Positions 34,173-44,263 of a stretch of DNA of 64,000 nt are shown piece by piece. The DNA comes from an uncultured Thalassotalea sp. (lineage in GTDB: Bacteria; Pseudomonadota; Gammaproteobacteria; Enterobacterales; Alteromonadaceae). The notes beneath the pieces are model-generated. The model did not search any database and was not told where the DNA came from. It saw nothing but the letters and a program-made list of their open reading frames with translations. The stretch is taken from contig CANMZP010000010.1 of assembly GCA_947502355.1 (NCBI GenBank), positions 62,001 to 126,000 on the forward strand, written 5' to 3'. A program made the position numbers and the translations under genes. Positions within the stretch are counted from its first letter, which is position 1, and each line of letters opens with the position of its first letter.

Positions 34173-35355
34173 AGAATTAATTGAGTTGTTACGCGATCGC
34201 AAAACCCTGTTTTTTATTATTGCGCTACCCATGGTGATTTTTCCGGTGGTATTTGGTGTCATTGGGTATTTAGGCGCCAAGTCGGCAATTAAAGAACACG
34301 ATAAAGTCATTCGTTATGTCTTGGTTAATGGCCACGCAGCGCCAGAGTTTGCCACAAAATTGTTTTATCACAGCGATTTTAAAGAAGCTTTGCTCGGATT
34401 TGATGATGAAGAAGAGATCAAAGAAGCAATTCAAGGAGATAAAGTCGATTTGGTGATTGTTATAGATGAAGCGTATCAACAACAGCGCATCGATAAACAG
34501 ACCTCTAAATGGCAAGTATATTACAGTGGTTCGAGCTTGTTTGGGGCAACTCGCCATAAAGTTGATGAAGTGTTTAAAGAGTTTGCCGAAACCCTGCAAA
34601 AACAAGTGTTTGCTGAAGAAGGCTTAAGCGAAGAACAATTTGAGGTATTTAAAAAGCCAATTGTCTACGAAGAAATCGACACCGCGAATGAGCGAGAAAG
34701 TTTTGGTGAGCAACTTGGTGGTTTTATTCCTTACATTCTGATCCCGCTGTGTTTAACCGGGGCAATGTACCCAGCCATTGATTTGGGGGCAGGTGAGAAA
34801 GAGCGCGGGACCATTGAAACGCTCTTATTAACGCCCGTATCTAGGTTATCCCTCGTGCTGGGTAAATTTATGTGTATTTGTACCACTGCCATCATGACCG
34901 CATTAATCACCATTTTTAGTATGGTGTTTTGGTCCTTTATTATCGGTAAACTATTTGATGTACAGGCTGTATCGGAAATTTTGGCGGCAGTTGGCCTAGT
35001 CGAATACGGTTTGATTATTTTATTGTTATTGCCTATATCGGCCATTTTTTCGGCCACCTTATTGGCGATTTCAATTTACGCGAAAAGCTACAAAGAAGCG
35101 CAAAATTACATGGGGCCAATGTCCATCTTTGTTATTTTTCCGGTGATTGTTGGCATGACCCCTGGGATTTCTTTAACCTACAATTGGGCCATCGTACCCG
35201 TGTCTAACGTTGCCTTAGCGATAAAAGAGTTACTCAAAGGGACACTTGATTATGCCTTATTGGTACCGCTGTTTGCCTCAACGGTGTTTTTTGCCTTAAT
35301 TTCAATCATCTTTTGCGTCTATTGGTTTAACAAAGAAGAGGTGTTATTCCGTTAA
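34153..35355 (+). CDS. ABC-2 type permease, NatB-like
   Basis: A 400-residue membrane subunit partnered with the preceding ATPase. There is one N-terminal span (about residues 18-40), a large extracytoplasmic domain (about 45-180), then five or six C-terminal spans, as in NatB. The conserved GAGEKERGTIETLLLTPVSR coupling segment is at about residues 213-232. The gene overlaps the ATPase gene, implying translational coupling. Its stop is 2 bases before a candidate Phe leader peptide for pheS. Confidence 0.9.
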   Translation: MWQVFIKELIELLRDRKTLFFIIALPMVIFPVVFGVIGYLGAKSAIKEHDKVIRYVLVNGHAAPEFATKLFYHSDFKEALLGFDDEEEIKEAIQGDKVDLVIVIDEAYQQQRIDKQTSKWQVYYSGSSLFGATRHKVDEVFKEFAETLQKQVFAEEGLSEEQFEVFKKPIVYEEIDTANERESFGEQLGGFIPYILIPLCLTGAMYPAIDLGAGEKERGTIETLLLTPVSRLSLVLGKFMCICTTAIMTALITIFSMVFWSFIIGKLFDVQAVSEILAAVGLVEYGLIILLLLPISAIFSATLLAISIYAKSYKEAQNYMGPMSIFVIFPVIVGMTPGISLTYNWAIVPVSNVALAIKELLKGTLDYALLVPLFASTVFFALISIIFCVYWFNKEEVLFR

Positions 35356-35357
35356 TT

Positions 35358-35390
35358 TTGCCTTGGTTAAGTCGGTTTTTTCGCTTTTGA
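35358..35390 (+). CDS. Candidate phe leader peptide (PheM-like, 10 aa)
   Basis: TTG 35358 opens a 10-codon frame that reads, with initiator Met, MPWLSRFFRF and stops at TGA 35388. Three of the last four codons are Phe (TTT TTT CGC TTT), like the RFFF run in E. coli PheM. It lies between natB and the pheS attenuator. The start is weak: AGAGGTG is 14 bases upstream, so coupling to the end of the permease gene may be needed. Confidence 0.55.
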   Translation: MPWLSRFFRF

Positions 35391-35438
35391 CGGCTTTTAT
35401 CAAAAAAAAACGATAAAAAACACCATTTACACTATGTT

Positions 35439-35472
35439 AGGGGTAATTTTTTCTGTAAAATTACCCCTTTTT
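35439..35472 (+). promoter_or_regulatory. Attenuator (terminator hairpin) of the pheST operon
   Basis: A 12-bp perfect stem, AGGGGTAATTTT (35439-35450) with AAAATTACCCCT (35457-35468), runs into T6. It stands 64 bases before pheS and 48 bases after the Phe-rich leader frame. Upstream AAAAAACACC (about 35415-35424) can pair with the hairpin's left arm GGGTAATTTTTT as an antiterminator. That is the arrangement of classic phenylalanine attenuation. It also terminates read-through from the ABC transporter genes. Confidence 0.7.
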
Positions 35473-35509
35473 GTATCTGGGCCTTTTGGGCCGAAATCAC
35501 ACTCAATAG

Positions 35510-36517
<1,008 letters not shown>

Positions 36518-36527
36518 GAAACCCATA

Positions 36528-38912
36528 ATGAAATTTAGTGAATCATGGTTACGCGAGTGGGTAAGCCCGGCGATTTCTTCGGATGAATTAACCCATCAAA
36601 TTACGATGGCCGGTCTTGAAGTAGACGCGGTTGACCCGGTTGCTGGCGAATTTACCAACATTGTGGTTGGTGAAGTGGTTGAATGTGGACCACACCCAGA
36701 TGCCGATAAATTACAAGTAACCAAAATAAACGTTGGCGATGAAATCGTTGATATCGTTTGTGGTGCTAAAAACTGTCGTTTAGGCTTAAAAGTCGCGGTT
36801 GCTAAAGTTGGTGCGGTTCTGCCTGGCAACTTTAAAATCAAAAAAGCAAAATTACGTGGTGCGCCTTCACACGGCATGCTTTGTAGTGAGTCTGAAATGG
36901 GCTTAGCAGAAAGTGCAGATGGTATTATTGAATTACCTAGTGACGCGCCAATCGGTACTTGTATTCGTGAATATTTAAACTTAGATGACAAAACCATCGA
37001 TGTAGACTTAACCGCAAACCGTGGTGATTGTCTAGGTATTAAAGGTTTAGCACGTGAAGTGGGTGTATTAAATAACATCGCGGTAAACGAAGTTGAAATT
37101 ACACCAGTAGCACCTTCTATTGAAGATGCATTAGCCATCAACATCAGTGCTGGTGAAGCGTGTCCTCGTTATCTTGGCCGAGTTATCAAAAACATTGATG
37201 CAACTGCAACAACCCCTTTATGGATGGTTGAGAAATTACGTCGTTGTGGCGTACGTTCAATCGATCCGGTTGTCGATGTAACCAACTACGTATTGTTAGA
37301 GCTGGGTCACCCAATGCACGCATTCGATTTAGCCAAAATTGACGGTGGTATCAATGTGCGTTTCGCCAACAAAGACGAAGAGCTAACCTTATTAGATGGC
37401 GCAGAAGTTAAACTAAAAGAGCAAACATTGGTGATTGCCGATGATGCCAAAGCACTTGCTATTGCTGGTATCTTCGGTGGTGAAGACTCTGGTGTTACTG
37501 CGAATACGAAAGACATTCTATTAGAAAGTGCTTTCTTTGCGCCGTTAGCTATTTTAGGTAAAGCTCGTCAATACGGTTTACACACGGATGCTTCGCATCG
37601 TTATGAGCGTGGTGTCGACCCACAATTACAATTTGATGCCATGGAACGTGCTACGACGTTATTGGTAGAAATTGTTGGTGGTGAAGTCGGACCGGTTGTT
37701 GAAGCTGTATCGACAGAAAACGTACCAGCGCCTCGCGTGGTTACATTACGTCGCAGCAAACTGGACCAACGTATTGGTATTCACATTGAAACTGAGCAAG
37801 TCACTGAAATCCTAACGCGCTTAGGCATGTCGGTTGAATTTGCTGATGATGTTTGGACCGCGACTGTTCCTGCTTATCGTTTTGACATTTCTATTGAAGA
37901 AGACCTAACGGAAGAGGTAGCACGTGTATTTGGTTACAACAACATTCCAAATGTGTCGCCTAAAGCCGTATTGTCTATGCGTTCTCACAAAGAAGCTAAA
38001 TTGACGATTGCTAAATTTCGCAATGCATTAGTAAACCGTGGTTACCAAGAAGCCATCACTTACAGCTTTGTCGATCCGAAAGTACAAAGCTTATTGCACC
38101 CTAACGAAGAAGTATTAACGTTACCTCACCCAATTTCATCTGAAATGTCGGTGATGCGTTTAAGTCACTGGACTGGTTTGGTACAAGCGGTTGTTTATAA
38201 CCAAAACCGTCAGCAAGCACGCGTTCGATTATTCGAAAGTGGTTTACGTTTCCTTCCGGATGCCGATGCCGAAAATGGCGTACGCCAAGAAGCCATGCTT
38301 TCTGGTGTTATTACGGGACTTCGTAATGGCGAACACTGGCAAATGGAAAAGCAAGCCGTTGATTTCTTTGATGCAAAAGGTGACATAGAAGCGTTATTGG
38401 CACTGACGGCCGATGCCAATGCATACGAATTTAGAAGCGCAGATATTCCGGCTTTACACCCAGGTCAAACGGCGGCAATTTACCGCAATGATAACTTGGT
38501 TGGTTATGTTGGAGCTATCCACCCTGAACTAGAACGTAAGCTAGGTTTGAACGGCCGTACCTTTGTTTTTGAATTACTGCAAAGCGAAATTTTAGAGCAG
38601 AAAATCCCAGAAGCTCAGGAAATTTCGAAGTTCCCTGCAAACCGTCGTGATATCGCTGTCGTGGTTGACGAAAAAATAAATGCAAAAAAAGTGCTACAAC
38701 TTATTGAAAAGGTTGGCACAAATCATTTAGTTGACCTAGAATTATTTGATGTATACCAAGGTAAAGGTATTGAGCCTGGATTCAAGAGTTTAGCGATTGC
38801 GCTAACTTTACAGGATAATTCGAAAACGCTTGAAGAAAAAGACATTTCGACTGTAATGAATTCGGTTATCGATGCCTTGAAGAATGAGCTTGACGCATCT
38901 TTGAGAGATTAA
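36528..38912 (+). CDS. pheT: Phenylalanine-tRNA ligase beta subunit
   Basis: The 794-residue partner of PheS. Order of domains: N-terminal segment [12 protein letters not shown], a tRNA-binding OB fold ([20 protein letters not shown], in part), the B3/B4 editing domain ([18 protein letters not shown], then HPMHAFD), the B5 domain, and the C-terminal ferredoxin-like anticodon-binding domain ([15 protein letters not shown]). ATG follows 10 bases after the pheS stop, with GGAAA upstream. The operon continues into ihfA. Confidence 0.98.
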   Translation: MKFSESWLREWVSPAISSDELTHQITMAGLEVDAVDPVAGEFTNIVVGEVVECGPHPDADKLQVTKINVGDEIVDIVCGAKNCRLGLKVAVAKVGAVLPGNFKIKKAKLRGAPSHGMLCSESEMGLAESADGIIELPSDAPIGTCIREYLNLDDKTIDVDLTANRGDCLGIKGLAREVGVLNNIAVNEVEITPVAPSIEDALAINISAGEACPRYLGRVIKNIDATATTPLWMVEKLRRCGVRSIDPVVDVTNYVLLELGHPMHAFDLAKIDGGINVRFANKDEELTLLDGAEVKLKEQTLVIADDAKALAIAGIFGGEDSGVTANTKDILLESAFFAPLAILGKARQYGLHTDASHRYERGVDPQLQFDAMERATTLLVEIVGGEVGPVVEAVSTENVPAPRVVTLRRSKLDQRIGIHIETEQVTEILTRLGMSVEFADDVWTATVPAYRFDISIEEDLTEEVARVFGYNNIPNVSPKAVLSMRSHKEAKLTIAKFRNALVNRGYQEAITYSFVDPKVQSLLHPNEEVLTLPHPISSEMSVMRLSHWTGLVQAVVYNQNRQQARVRLFESGLRFLPDADAENGVRQEAMLSGVITGLRNGEHWQMEKQAVDFFDAKGDIEALLALTADANAYEFRSADIPALHPGQTAAIYRNDNLVGYVGAIHPELERKLGLNGRTFVFELLQSEILEQKIPEAQEISKFPANRRDIAVVVDEKINAKKVLQLIEKVGTNHLVDLELFDVYQGKGIEPGFKSLAIALTLQDNSKTLEEKDISTVMNSVIDALKNELDASLRD

Positions 38913-38915
38913 AAC

Positions 38916-39209
38916 ATGGCGCTAACCAAAGCAGAAGTATCAGAACATTTATATGAAGAACTCGGTTTAAGTAAACGCGACGCCAAATTATTGGTTGAAG
39001 AGTTTTTTGAACAAATTCGTGAGAGTTTAGAAAGTGGCGAACAGGTAAAGTTATCTGGATTTGGTAACTTTGATCTGAGGGTTAAAAACGAACGTCCGGG
39101 GCGTAACCCTAAGACGGGCGAGGATATCCCAATTTCTGCAAGGAAAGTGGTTACTTTTCGTCCGGGTCAAAAACTTAAAACCCGAGTCGAAGAAGCAAAT
39201 GCTGAGTAA
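38916..39209 (+). CDS. ihfA: Integration host factor alpha subunit
   Basis: A 97-residue HU/IHF-type DNA-bending protein. It begins [20 protein letters not shown] and has the beta-arm signature [21 protein letters not shown], with the intercalating Pro in RPGRNP. The sequence [20 protein letters not shown] supports IhfA over HU. ATG is 3 bases after the pheT stop, the usual pheST-ihfA operon of gammaproteobacteria. Confidence 0.97.
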   Translation: MALTKAEVSEHLYEELGLSKRDAKLLVEEFFEQIRESLESGEQVKLSGFGNFDLRVKNERPGRNPKTGEDIPISARKVVTFRPGQKLKTRVEEANAE

Positions 39210-39227
39210 CGCAGCATAATCATTTAG

Positions 39228-39258
39228 AAAAGAGCTACTCATTGTAGCTCTTTTTTTT
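39228..39258 (+). terminator. Terminator of the pheST-ihfA operon
   Basis: An 11-bp perfect stem, AAAAGAGCTAC with GTAGCTCTTTT, has a 5-base loop and ends in T8 or longer. Confidence 0.93.
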
Positions 39259-39517
39259 GTGCCTTAAAAATACCTATACTAATTCCATTCCCCTTATTCT
39301 CAAATTGTGAACCTTCCTTTAAAACAAGCGATTAATGGCCTTGCTAACACATGCTTGATTTTGGTCAATATGAAGATATTTTAATACAGTATTGTACAAG
39401 GATGTAATGGATTGCATCACTCTGGTTTCATTCATCTTTAGTAAATTACAATTTACAAGCGAACAATCGAAAAACAGACATATAACATTTAAGCAATTTA
39501 AGCTAATGGGAATAAAA

Positions 39518-40969
39518 ATGAAAAAATTAGCCCTTATTGCTGCAGCACTTACTTTAGGAGCTTGCAGCTTTTCGGATACCGAACAAGATAATACGTTAAA
39601 GGCTACACAGGTACTCAGTGCGAGCGCGACCTCGGATCCGGCACTGGCCCTTGAAGTCAAACAGGCTATGGCCAGTTCTTGGCATTCATACGAACAGTAT
39701 GCGTGGGGAGCCGACGTGCTATTACCTTTGTCGAAGGGAAGTTTTAATTGGTATGACGAATCATTAGGTATTTCTCCATACGATGCTTACAGCTCATTAA
39801 TGGTTATGGGGCTGACCGAAGAAGCAAAACGCATCGAAGAATATGCTTTATCAATGGATTGGGATAAAGACGTATACGTACAGGTTTTTGAAGTCAATAT
39901 CCGCATCCTTGGTGGTTTGCTCTCAATGTATGAATACACACAAAATCCAGATATTTTGGCCAAAGCGAAAGATTTTGCTGACCGATTACTCCCCGCGTTT
40001 AATTCACCAACAGGTATTCCATATCATTCAGTAAATTTACAAACGGGTGAAACCGCGGGTAATAAAGGTGAAGGAAAAGGTAATGTGATAAACGTGGCCC
40101 AAGCGGCAACGTACTTGTTTGAGTTTGGTATTTTAAGTTACTACACCCAAGACCCAAGATATTATCAAGCGGCAAAAGGGGCAACAAAAGCCATCTATCA
40201 GCGTCGCTCTAGCATAGGTCTTCCTGGGGAAATAATTAATGTTGAAACAGGTGAATGGGAAGGTACACCTTGGCATCATATTCAGGCTGGTGTCGATGCA
40301 TATTATGAGTACATGTATAAAAGTTGGATGATTTTCCCTGATCCAGAAATTAAAGCAATATGGGATGAAAGCATTAAGGGAATTAACAAATACCTAATCG
40401 ACGATTATAAAGGTCAGCGCTATTTCACCATTGTGGATATGAATGACGGCGAGATCCTTAAACGTTCTGTTTCATTATACGACGCCTTCTTTCCTGCGAT
40501 TCTTGCGGTATCAGGCGATATCGAGTCCGCTGAGAAAACCCAACATACGTGGCATGACCTTTGGAATAAATACGATTTATTGCCAACTCGTTACCACTAT
40601 GGAGAAGATAGAGTTGAATACGCCGATTCTTATTTGAACCCGGAAATTGTTGAGTCTGCTTATTACCTGAATCAAATTACCGGTAAAGAAGAGTACCTAG
40701 ATATGATCCGTACTTACTGGCAAGACATGAATGCGTGTTGTCGAAATGATGTTGCTTTCCACTCGGTGGAAGATGTGCGCACGAAGAAAGAAAAAGACTA
40801 TTTGGCGACGTATTTCTTCGCAGAAACCTTAAAATATTTCTATATTGCCTTTGCTGGTGAGCAGGAGTTTGATTTTAATAACCATGTATTTAACACCGAA
40901 GCGCATACCTTTAAAAAGTCCAGCTTCGATCCAATTAAAGCGGGTAAATACTTAGGGTTTGCCAAATAA
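39518..40969 (+). CDS. Glycoside hydrolase family 47 (alpha-mannosidase class I) lipoprotein
   Basis: The precursor of 483 residues has a signal peptide and lipobox LGAC, so it is probably outer-membrane anchored. GH47 landmarks run through the (alpha/alpha)7 barrel: GISPYDAYSSLMVMGL, FEVNIRILGGLLSMYE, the LPAFNSPTGIPY loop, YLNPEIVESAYYLNQITG, YFFAETLKYFYIAF, and the C-terminal FNTEAHTF whose Thr coordinates the catalytic Ca2+. GH47 enzymes cleave alpha-1,2-mannose; they are best known from eukaryotic N-glycan trimming and are sparse in bacteria. The start at ATG 39518 fits the signal peptide; an in-frame ATG at 39392 would add a non-secretory leader. Confidence 0.9.
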   Translation: MKKLALIAAALTLGACSFSDTEQDNTLKATQVLSASATSDPALALEVKQAMASSWHSYEQYAWGADVLLPLSKGSFNWYDESLGISPYDAYSSLMVMGLTEEAKRIEEYALSMDWDKDVYVQVFEVNIRILGGLLSMYEYTQNPDILAKAKDFADRLLPAFNSPTGIPYHSVNLQTGETAGNKGEGKGNVINVAQAATYLFEFGILSYYTQDPRYYQAAKGATKAIYQRRSSIGLPGEIINVETGEWEGTPWHHIQAGVDAYYEYMYKSWMIFPDPEIKAIWDESIKGINKYLIDDYKGQRYFTIVDMNDGEILKRSVSLYDAFFPAILAVSGDIESAEKTQHTWHDLWNKYDLLPTRYHYGEDRVEYADSYLNPEIVESAYYLNQITGKEEYLDMIRTYWQDMNACCRNDVAFHSVEDVRTKKEKDYLATYFFAETLKYFYIAFAGEQEFDFNNHVFNTEAHTFKKSSFDPIKAGKYLGFAK

Positions 40970-41032
40970 AAACCCAACAAAGTAAACGCAGGCCGTTTGG
41001 CTCGCGTGAAGATTTTTAAGTTAGCAAAAATA

Positions 41033-41066
41033 AAAGAGGAATATGCAGCGCATATTCCTCTTTTTC
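41033..41066 (+). terminator. Terminator of the GH47 gene
   Basis: A 12-bp perfect stem, AGAGGAATATGC with GCATATTCCTCT, has a 3-base loop and is followed by T6. Confidence 0.92.
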
Positions 41067-41095
41067 AGTTTTAAACTTCAAGTTTGTGCTAAAAG

Positions 41096-41202
41096 AAGCG
41101 AAAGCAAAAACCGTCATCCTCGAGAAGTCGAGGCTCTCAATTTGAAAAGCGGGCGGCTGTTCGATGCTTAAAAAAGCGATAGCGAAAACCGTCTTTCTCG
41201 AC
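41096..41202. repeat. Two imperfect 29-base direct repeats
   Basis: AAGCGAAAGCAAAAACCGTC (start of copy 1, 41096) corresponds to AAGCGATAGCGAAAACCGTC (start of copy 2, 41174). The copies agree at 24 of 29 positions. They are reminiscent of the dispersed CCGTCAT-type intergenic repeats of Alteromonadales; that comparison is from memory. Confidence 0.5.
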
Positions 41203-41285
41203 AACCATTTTGGCTTGCCGTCTGAGTTCTAATATATTAACAATCCCATTCAACCCCACCGACTAGATGGGCTGTCTTCTTTACC

Positions 41286-42338
41286 TTACCTAAAACTGTT
41301 ATTGATGCTACCTAGTATGCGTTCGCCAGGGCACAACACCTCTTGTTTTAATTGATTTAACGGAGTATCAGTGGTGTCATTGAGCTCATGGAACGTACGT
41401 GCTGTAGGGTCAATAAAAAGCAGACCAGTAAGTATTTCACCTTTGCTCTTGTGCTCTTCAATATCATTCATGGCTTTATAACGATTGTTGGTGTCATAAC
41501 TTTGATCCAGCTTCTGGATACGCATAATTGAGCCATCATGGAGGCAGACATCTTCAAAAGTGCCCTCTGGGATCTCACAGCTAATTTCATCTTTGACCGG
41601 CACAAAATCAGTAATGGCCCCGGTGATCACATGATCTTGCACATAATCGTATGAACGGGTGGAATCCTGATGATTATTAAACGTGACACAGGGTGATATA
41701 ATGTCGATAAACGCAAAGCCCTGATGCGCTATTGCCGCTTTAATGATTGGGATAAGTTGGCGTTTGTCGCCAGAAAAACAGCGGGCAACAAAAGATGCAC
41801 CAAGTTGCAAAGCCATGGTACATAAATCAATATCATTAAATAAGCTGACATCACCCGTTTTGCTGATCACGCCTTTATCGGATGTTGCCGCAAGTTGCCC
41901 CTTTGTTAAACCATACACGCCATTGTTGGCTACCATATACACCATGTTAAGTTGTCGCCTTACCACATGAGCAAATTGACCAAGGCCAATCGATGCACTG
42001 TCACCATCACCTGACATGGCAAGGTAGGTCAGATCCTTATTGGCCATGTTTGCCCCGGTGGTGACCGAAGGCATTCGCCCATGAACGGTGTTAAAACCAT
42101 GCGCGTTATTTAAAAAATAATTGGGTGCTTTGGATGAGCAACCAATGCCAGACATTTTCACTATTTTATGTGGCTCAATGGAGAGCTCTGCACAAGCATG
42201 GACAATGGCACTGGATATGGAGTCGTGACCACAACCCGCACAAAGCGTTGATATAGCGCCCTCATAATCTCGATACGTTAAACCAATATCGTTTACGGGC
42301 AGGTCTTTATGTTTAAATTTTGATTTTGCATAACTCAT
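41286..42338 (-). CDS. korB: 2-oxoacid:ferredoxin oxidoreductase, beta subunit
   Basis: The thiamine-diphosphate-binding subunit (350 residues) of an enzyme that oxidatively decarboxylates a 2-oxoacid to acyl-CoA and reduces ferredoxin. Visible are LCAGCGHDSI near the N-terminus, GIGCSSKAPNYF, and the ThDP-Mg2+ motif SGDGDSASIG ending in NNGVYGLTKGQ. No ferredoxin domain is included. 2-Oxoglutarate is the likely substrate from overall resemblance to KorB, but pyruvate or another 2-oxoacid cannot be excluded. It begins 2 bases after the korA stop. Confidence 0.9.
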   Translation of the reverse strand: MSYAKSKFKHKDLPVNDIGLTYRDYEGAISTLCAGCGHDSISSAIVHACAELSIEPHKIVKMSGIGCSSKAPNYFLNNAHGFNTVHGRMPSVTTGANMANKDLTYLAMSGDGDSASIGLGQFAHVVRRQLNMVYMVANNGVYGLTKGQLAATSDKGVISKTGDVSLFNDIDLCTMALQLGASFVARCFSGDKRQLIPIIKAAIAHQGFAFIDIISPCVTFNNHQDSTRSYDYVQDHVITGAITDFVPVKDEISCEIPEGTFEDVCLHDGSIMRIQKLDQSYDTNNRYKAMNDIEEHKSKGEILTGLLFIDPTARTFHELNDTTDTPLNQLKQEVLCPGERILGSINNSFR

Positions 42339-42340
42339 GA

Positions 42341-44263
42341 TTAACAGGCCTTTTGGTTAACGTCTTGAACTTTCACATCGGTGAGAATATCACTGGCAAT
42401 TTGGTTAGCGGTAATGGATAAACCATCAAAACACAACACCGGAGTTAAGCGTTTCGGATCAAGGTTTAATTCATTAGACAATAAGGTACGCATCTGGCCG
42501 TCACGATTTTGTTCAATAATAAAAATCTTTGCGTAACTTTCAATGAATTGCTCAATTTCTTTGCCAAAAGGAAAGGCTTTAATGCGCATTAAATCGACGG
42601 GAATGCCTTGTTCCATCAATAAGTGTCGGCTTTCGACAATGGCTTGGGTGGTTGAGCCAAAATATAACACGCCAATTTGCGCTTTATTAAAACCGCTTAA
42701 GGTTTCGGCTTTTGGCATATAGCTCTTTGCCTGCTTGAATTTTTTCTCTAAGCGTTGCATGTTTTGCACATAATCGGAGGATTTTTCAGAATACACCGCA
42801 TTGGCATTTCGTGAAGTCCCACGGGTAAAATAGGCGCCTTTGTCTGGGTGAGTGCCCGGTAAAGTACGGTAACAAATGCCATCGCCATCAACATCTTGAT
42901 AACGACCATAATGGCTTAATTCATCAAGCTCCCTAACCGATAAGACTTTACCCAAGTCGTATTTTTGCTTGTCGTTATAAGTAAAAGGCGGAGAGAGGTG
43001 TTCATTCATGCCAAGATCGAGATCGCTCATCACGATAACCGGGGTTTGCAAACGGTCGCTCAAATCAAACGCCATAGCGGTCATTTCAAAACATTCATAA
43101 GGGGAGCTAGGAAACAACAAAATATGTTTGGTGTCACCGTGCGACGCATAGGCACAGGAAATTAAATCGGATTGTTGTGTTCTGGTTGGCATACCGGTGG
43201 ATGGCCCTGCGCGTTGGATATTGATTAGCACAACGGGGACTTCGGCAAAATAGGCCAGCCCTAAAAATTCAGACATTAACGATATGCCCGGACCACTGGT
43301 TGCAGTGAAACTGCGGGCACCGTTAAAGCCTCCGCCGATCGCCATGCCAATAGCGGCAATTTCATCTTCGGCCTGAACAATGGCAAAATTCTTTTTACCC
43401 GTGGCAGGGTCGATGCGCAGGCGATTGCAATAGCTGTTGAACTTTTCAATCACGGATGTGGAAGGGGTGATAGGGTACCAACCAACCACCGTTGCACCGC
43501 CAAACACCGCGCCTAACCCACAACCTGTGTTGCCGTCGACCAGAATTCGATTGCCAATCAGTTCTCGCCGTTGGACTTGATAATTAAGCGGGCAATCAAA
43601 ATGAGTTTTGGCATATTGATGACCAAGTTCTAGAGCGTAAACATTAGGGGTTATCAGCTTTTCTTTGCCTTTAAACTGATCGCTTACCAGGGTTCGCAAT
43701 ACACTAAAGTCGATTTTTAGCAACGCCGCTAGTGCGCCAATATAGATCACGTTTTTAAATAACTGCCGTTGTCTGGGGTTTTGAAACTCTTTTAAACAAA
43801 TATTTGAAATTGGAATGCCTAAATAATGAATATTTGGTTTAACAAACTGATCGGGTAAGGTTTTGGAATTGTCATATATCAAATAGCCACCATCGCAAAC
43901 ATCCAAAATGTCGTTCATTAAACTTTGTGCATTCATGGCAACCATAATGTCGGTTTTACCACCGCGACGGCCTAGGAAGTTATTCTCATTAACTCGAACT
44001 TCGTACCAAGTTGGCGCACCTTGTATGTTGGATGGGAAAATATTTTTGGCACCCACCGGAATGCCCATTCGCATGATGGACTTGGCAAACATATGATTGG
44101 CACTGGCTGAGCCTGTGCCATTGGTGTTGGCAAACTTAACCACGAAATCGTTGACGATAGGTTGATTGTTTGGTTTAGATGTCTGACTTTGATTAGATGT
44201 CAGGCTAGGGTTTGCTTGCAGGTTTTTCACTGCTTGCTGACTTTTCTTTGGTTGATGACTCAT
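42341..44263 (-). CDS. korA: 2-oxoacid:ferredoxin oxidoreductase, fused gamma-alpha subunit
   Basis: A 640-residue fusion: the gamma domain (about residues 40-230, with VKFANTNGTGSASANHMFAK) precedes the pyrimidine-binding alpha domain (about 240-640, with GATVVGWYPITPSTSVIEKF and the TSGPGISLMSEFLGLA loop). An N-terminal Gln/Ser/Asn-rich stretch of about 35 residues looks disordered. ATG overlaps the stop of the upstream flavoprotein gene by 4 bases. It works with KorB as a dimer of heterodimers. Confidence 0.9.
   Translation of the reverse strand: MSHQPKKSQQAVKNLQANPSLTSNQSQTSKPNNQPIVNDFVVKFANTNGTGSASANHMFAKSIMRMGIPVGAKNIFPSNIQGAPTWYEVRVNENNFLGRRGGKTDIMVAMNAQSLMNDILDVCDGGYLIYDNSKTLPDQFVKPNIHYLGIPISNICLKEFQNPRQRQLFKNVIYIGALAALLKIDFSVLRTLVSDQFKGKEKLITPNVYALELGHQYAKTHFDCPLNYQVQRRELIGNRILVDGNTGCGLGAVFGGATVVGWYPITPSTSVIEKFNSYCNRLRIDPATGKKNFAIVQAEDEIAAIGMAIGGGFNGARSFTATSGPGISLMSEFLGLAYFAEVPVVLINIQRAGPSTGMPTRTQQSDLISCAYASHGDTKHILLFPSSPYECFEMTAMAFDLSDRLQTPVIVMSDLDLGMNEHLSPPFTYNDKQKYDLGKVLSVRELDELSHYGRYQDVDGDGICYRTLPGTHPDKGAYFTRGTSRNANAVYSEKSSDYVQNMQRLEKKFKQAKSYMPKAETLSGFNKAQIGVLYFGSTTQAIVESRHLLMEQGIPVDLMRIKAFPFGKEIEQFIESYAKIFIIEQNRDGQMRTLLSNELNLDPKRLTPVLCFDGLSITANQIASDILTDVKVQDVNQKAC

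Larger units (their letters stand above)
40970..41285. other. Intergenic stretch between the GH47 gene and korB (convergent)
   Basis: It holds the terminator at 41033-41066 and a pair of imperfect 29-base direct repeats at 41096-41124 and 41174-41202. No gene is supported. Confidence 0.5.
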
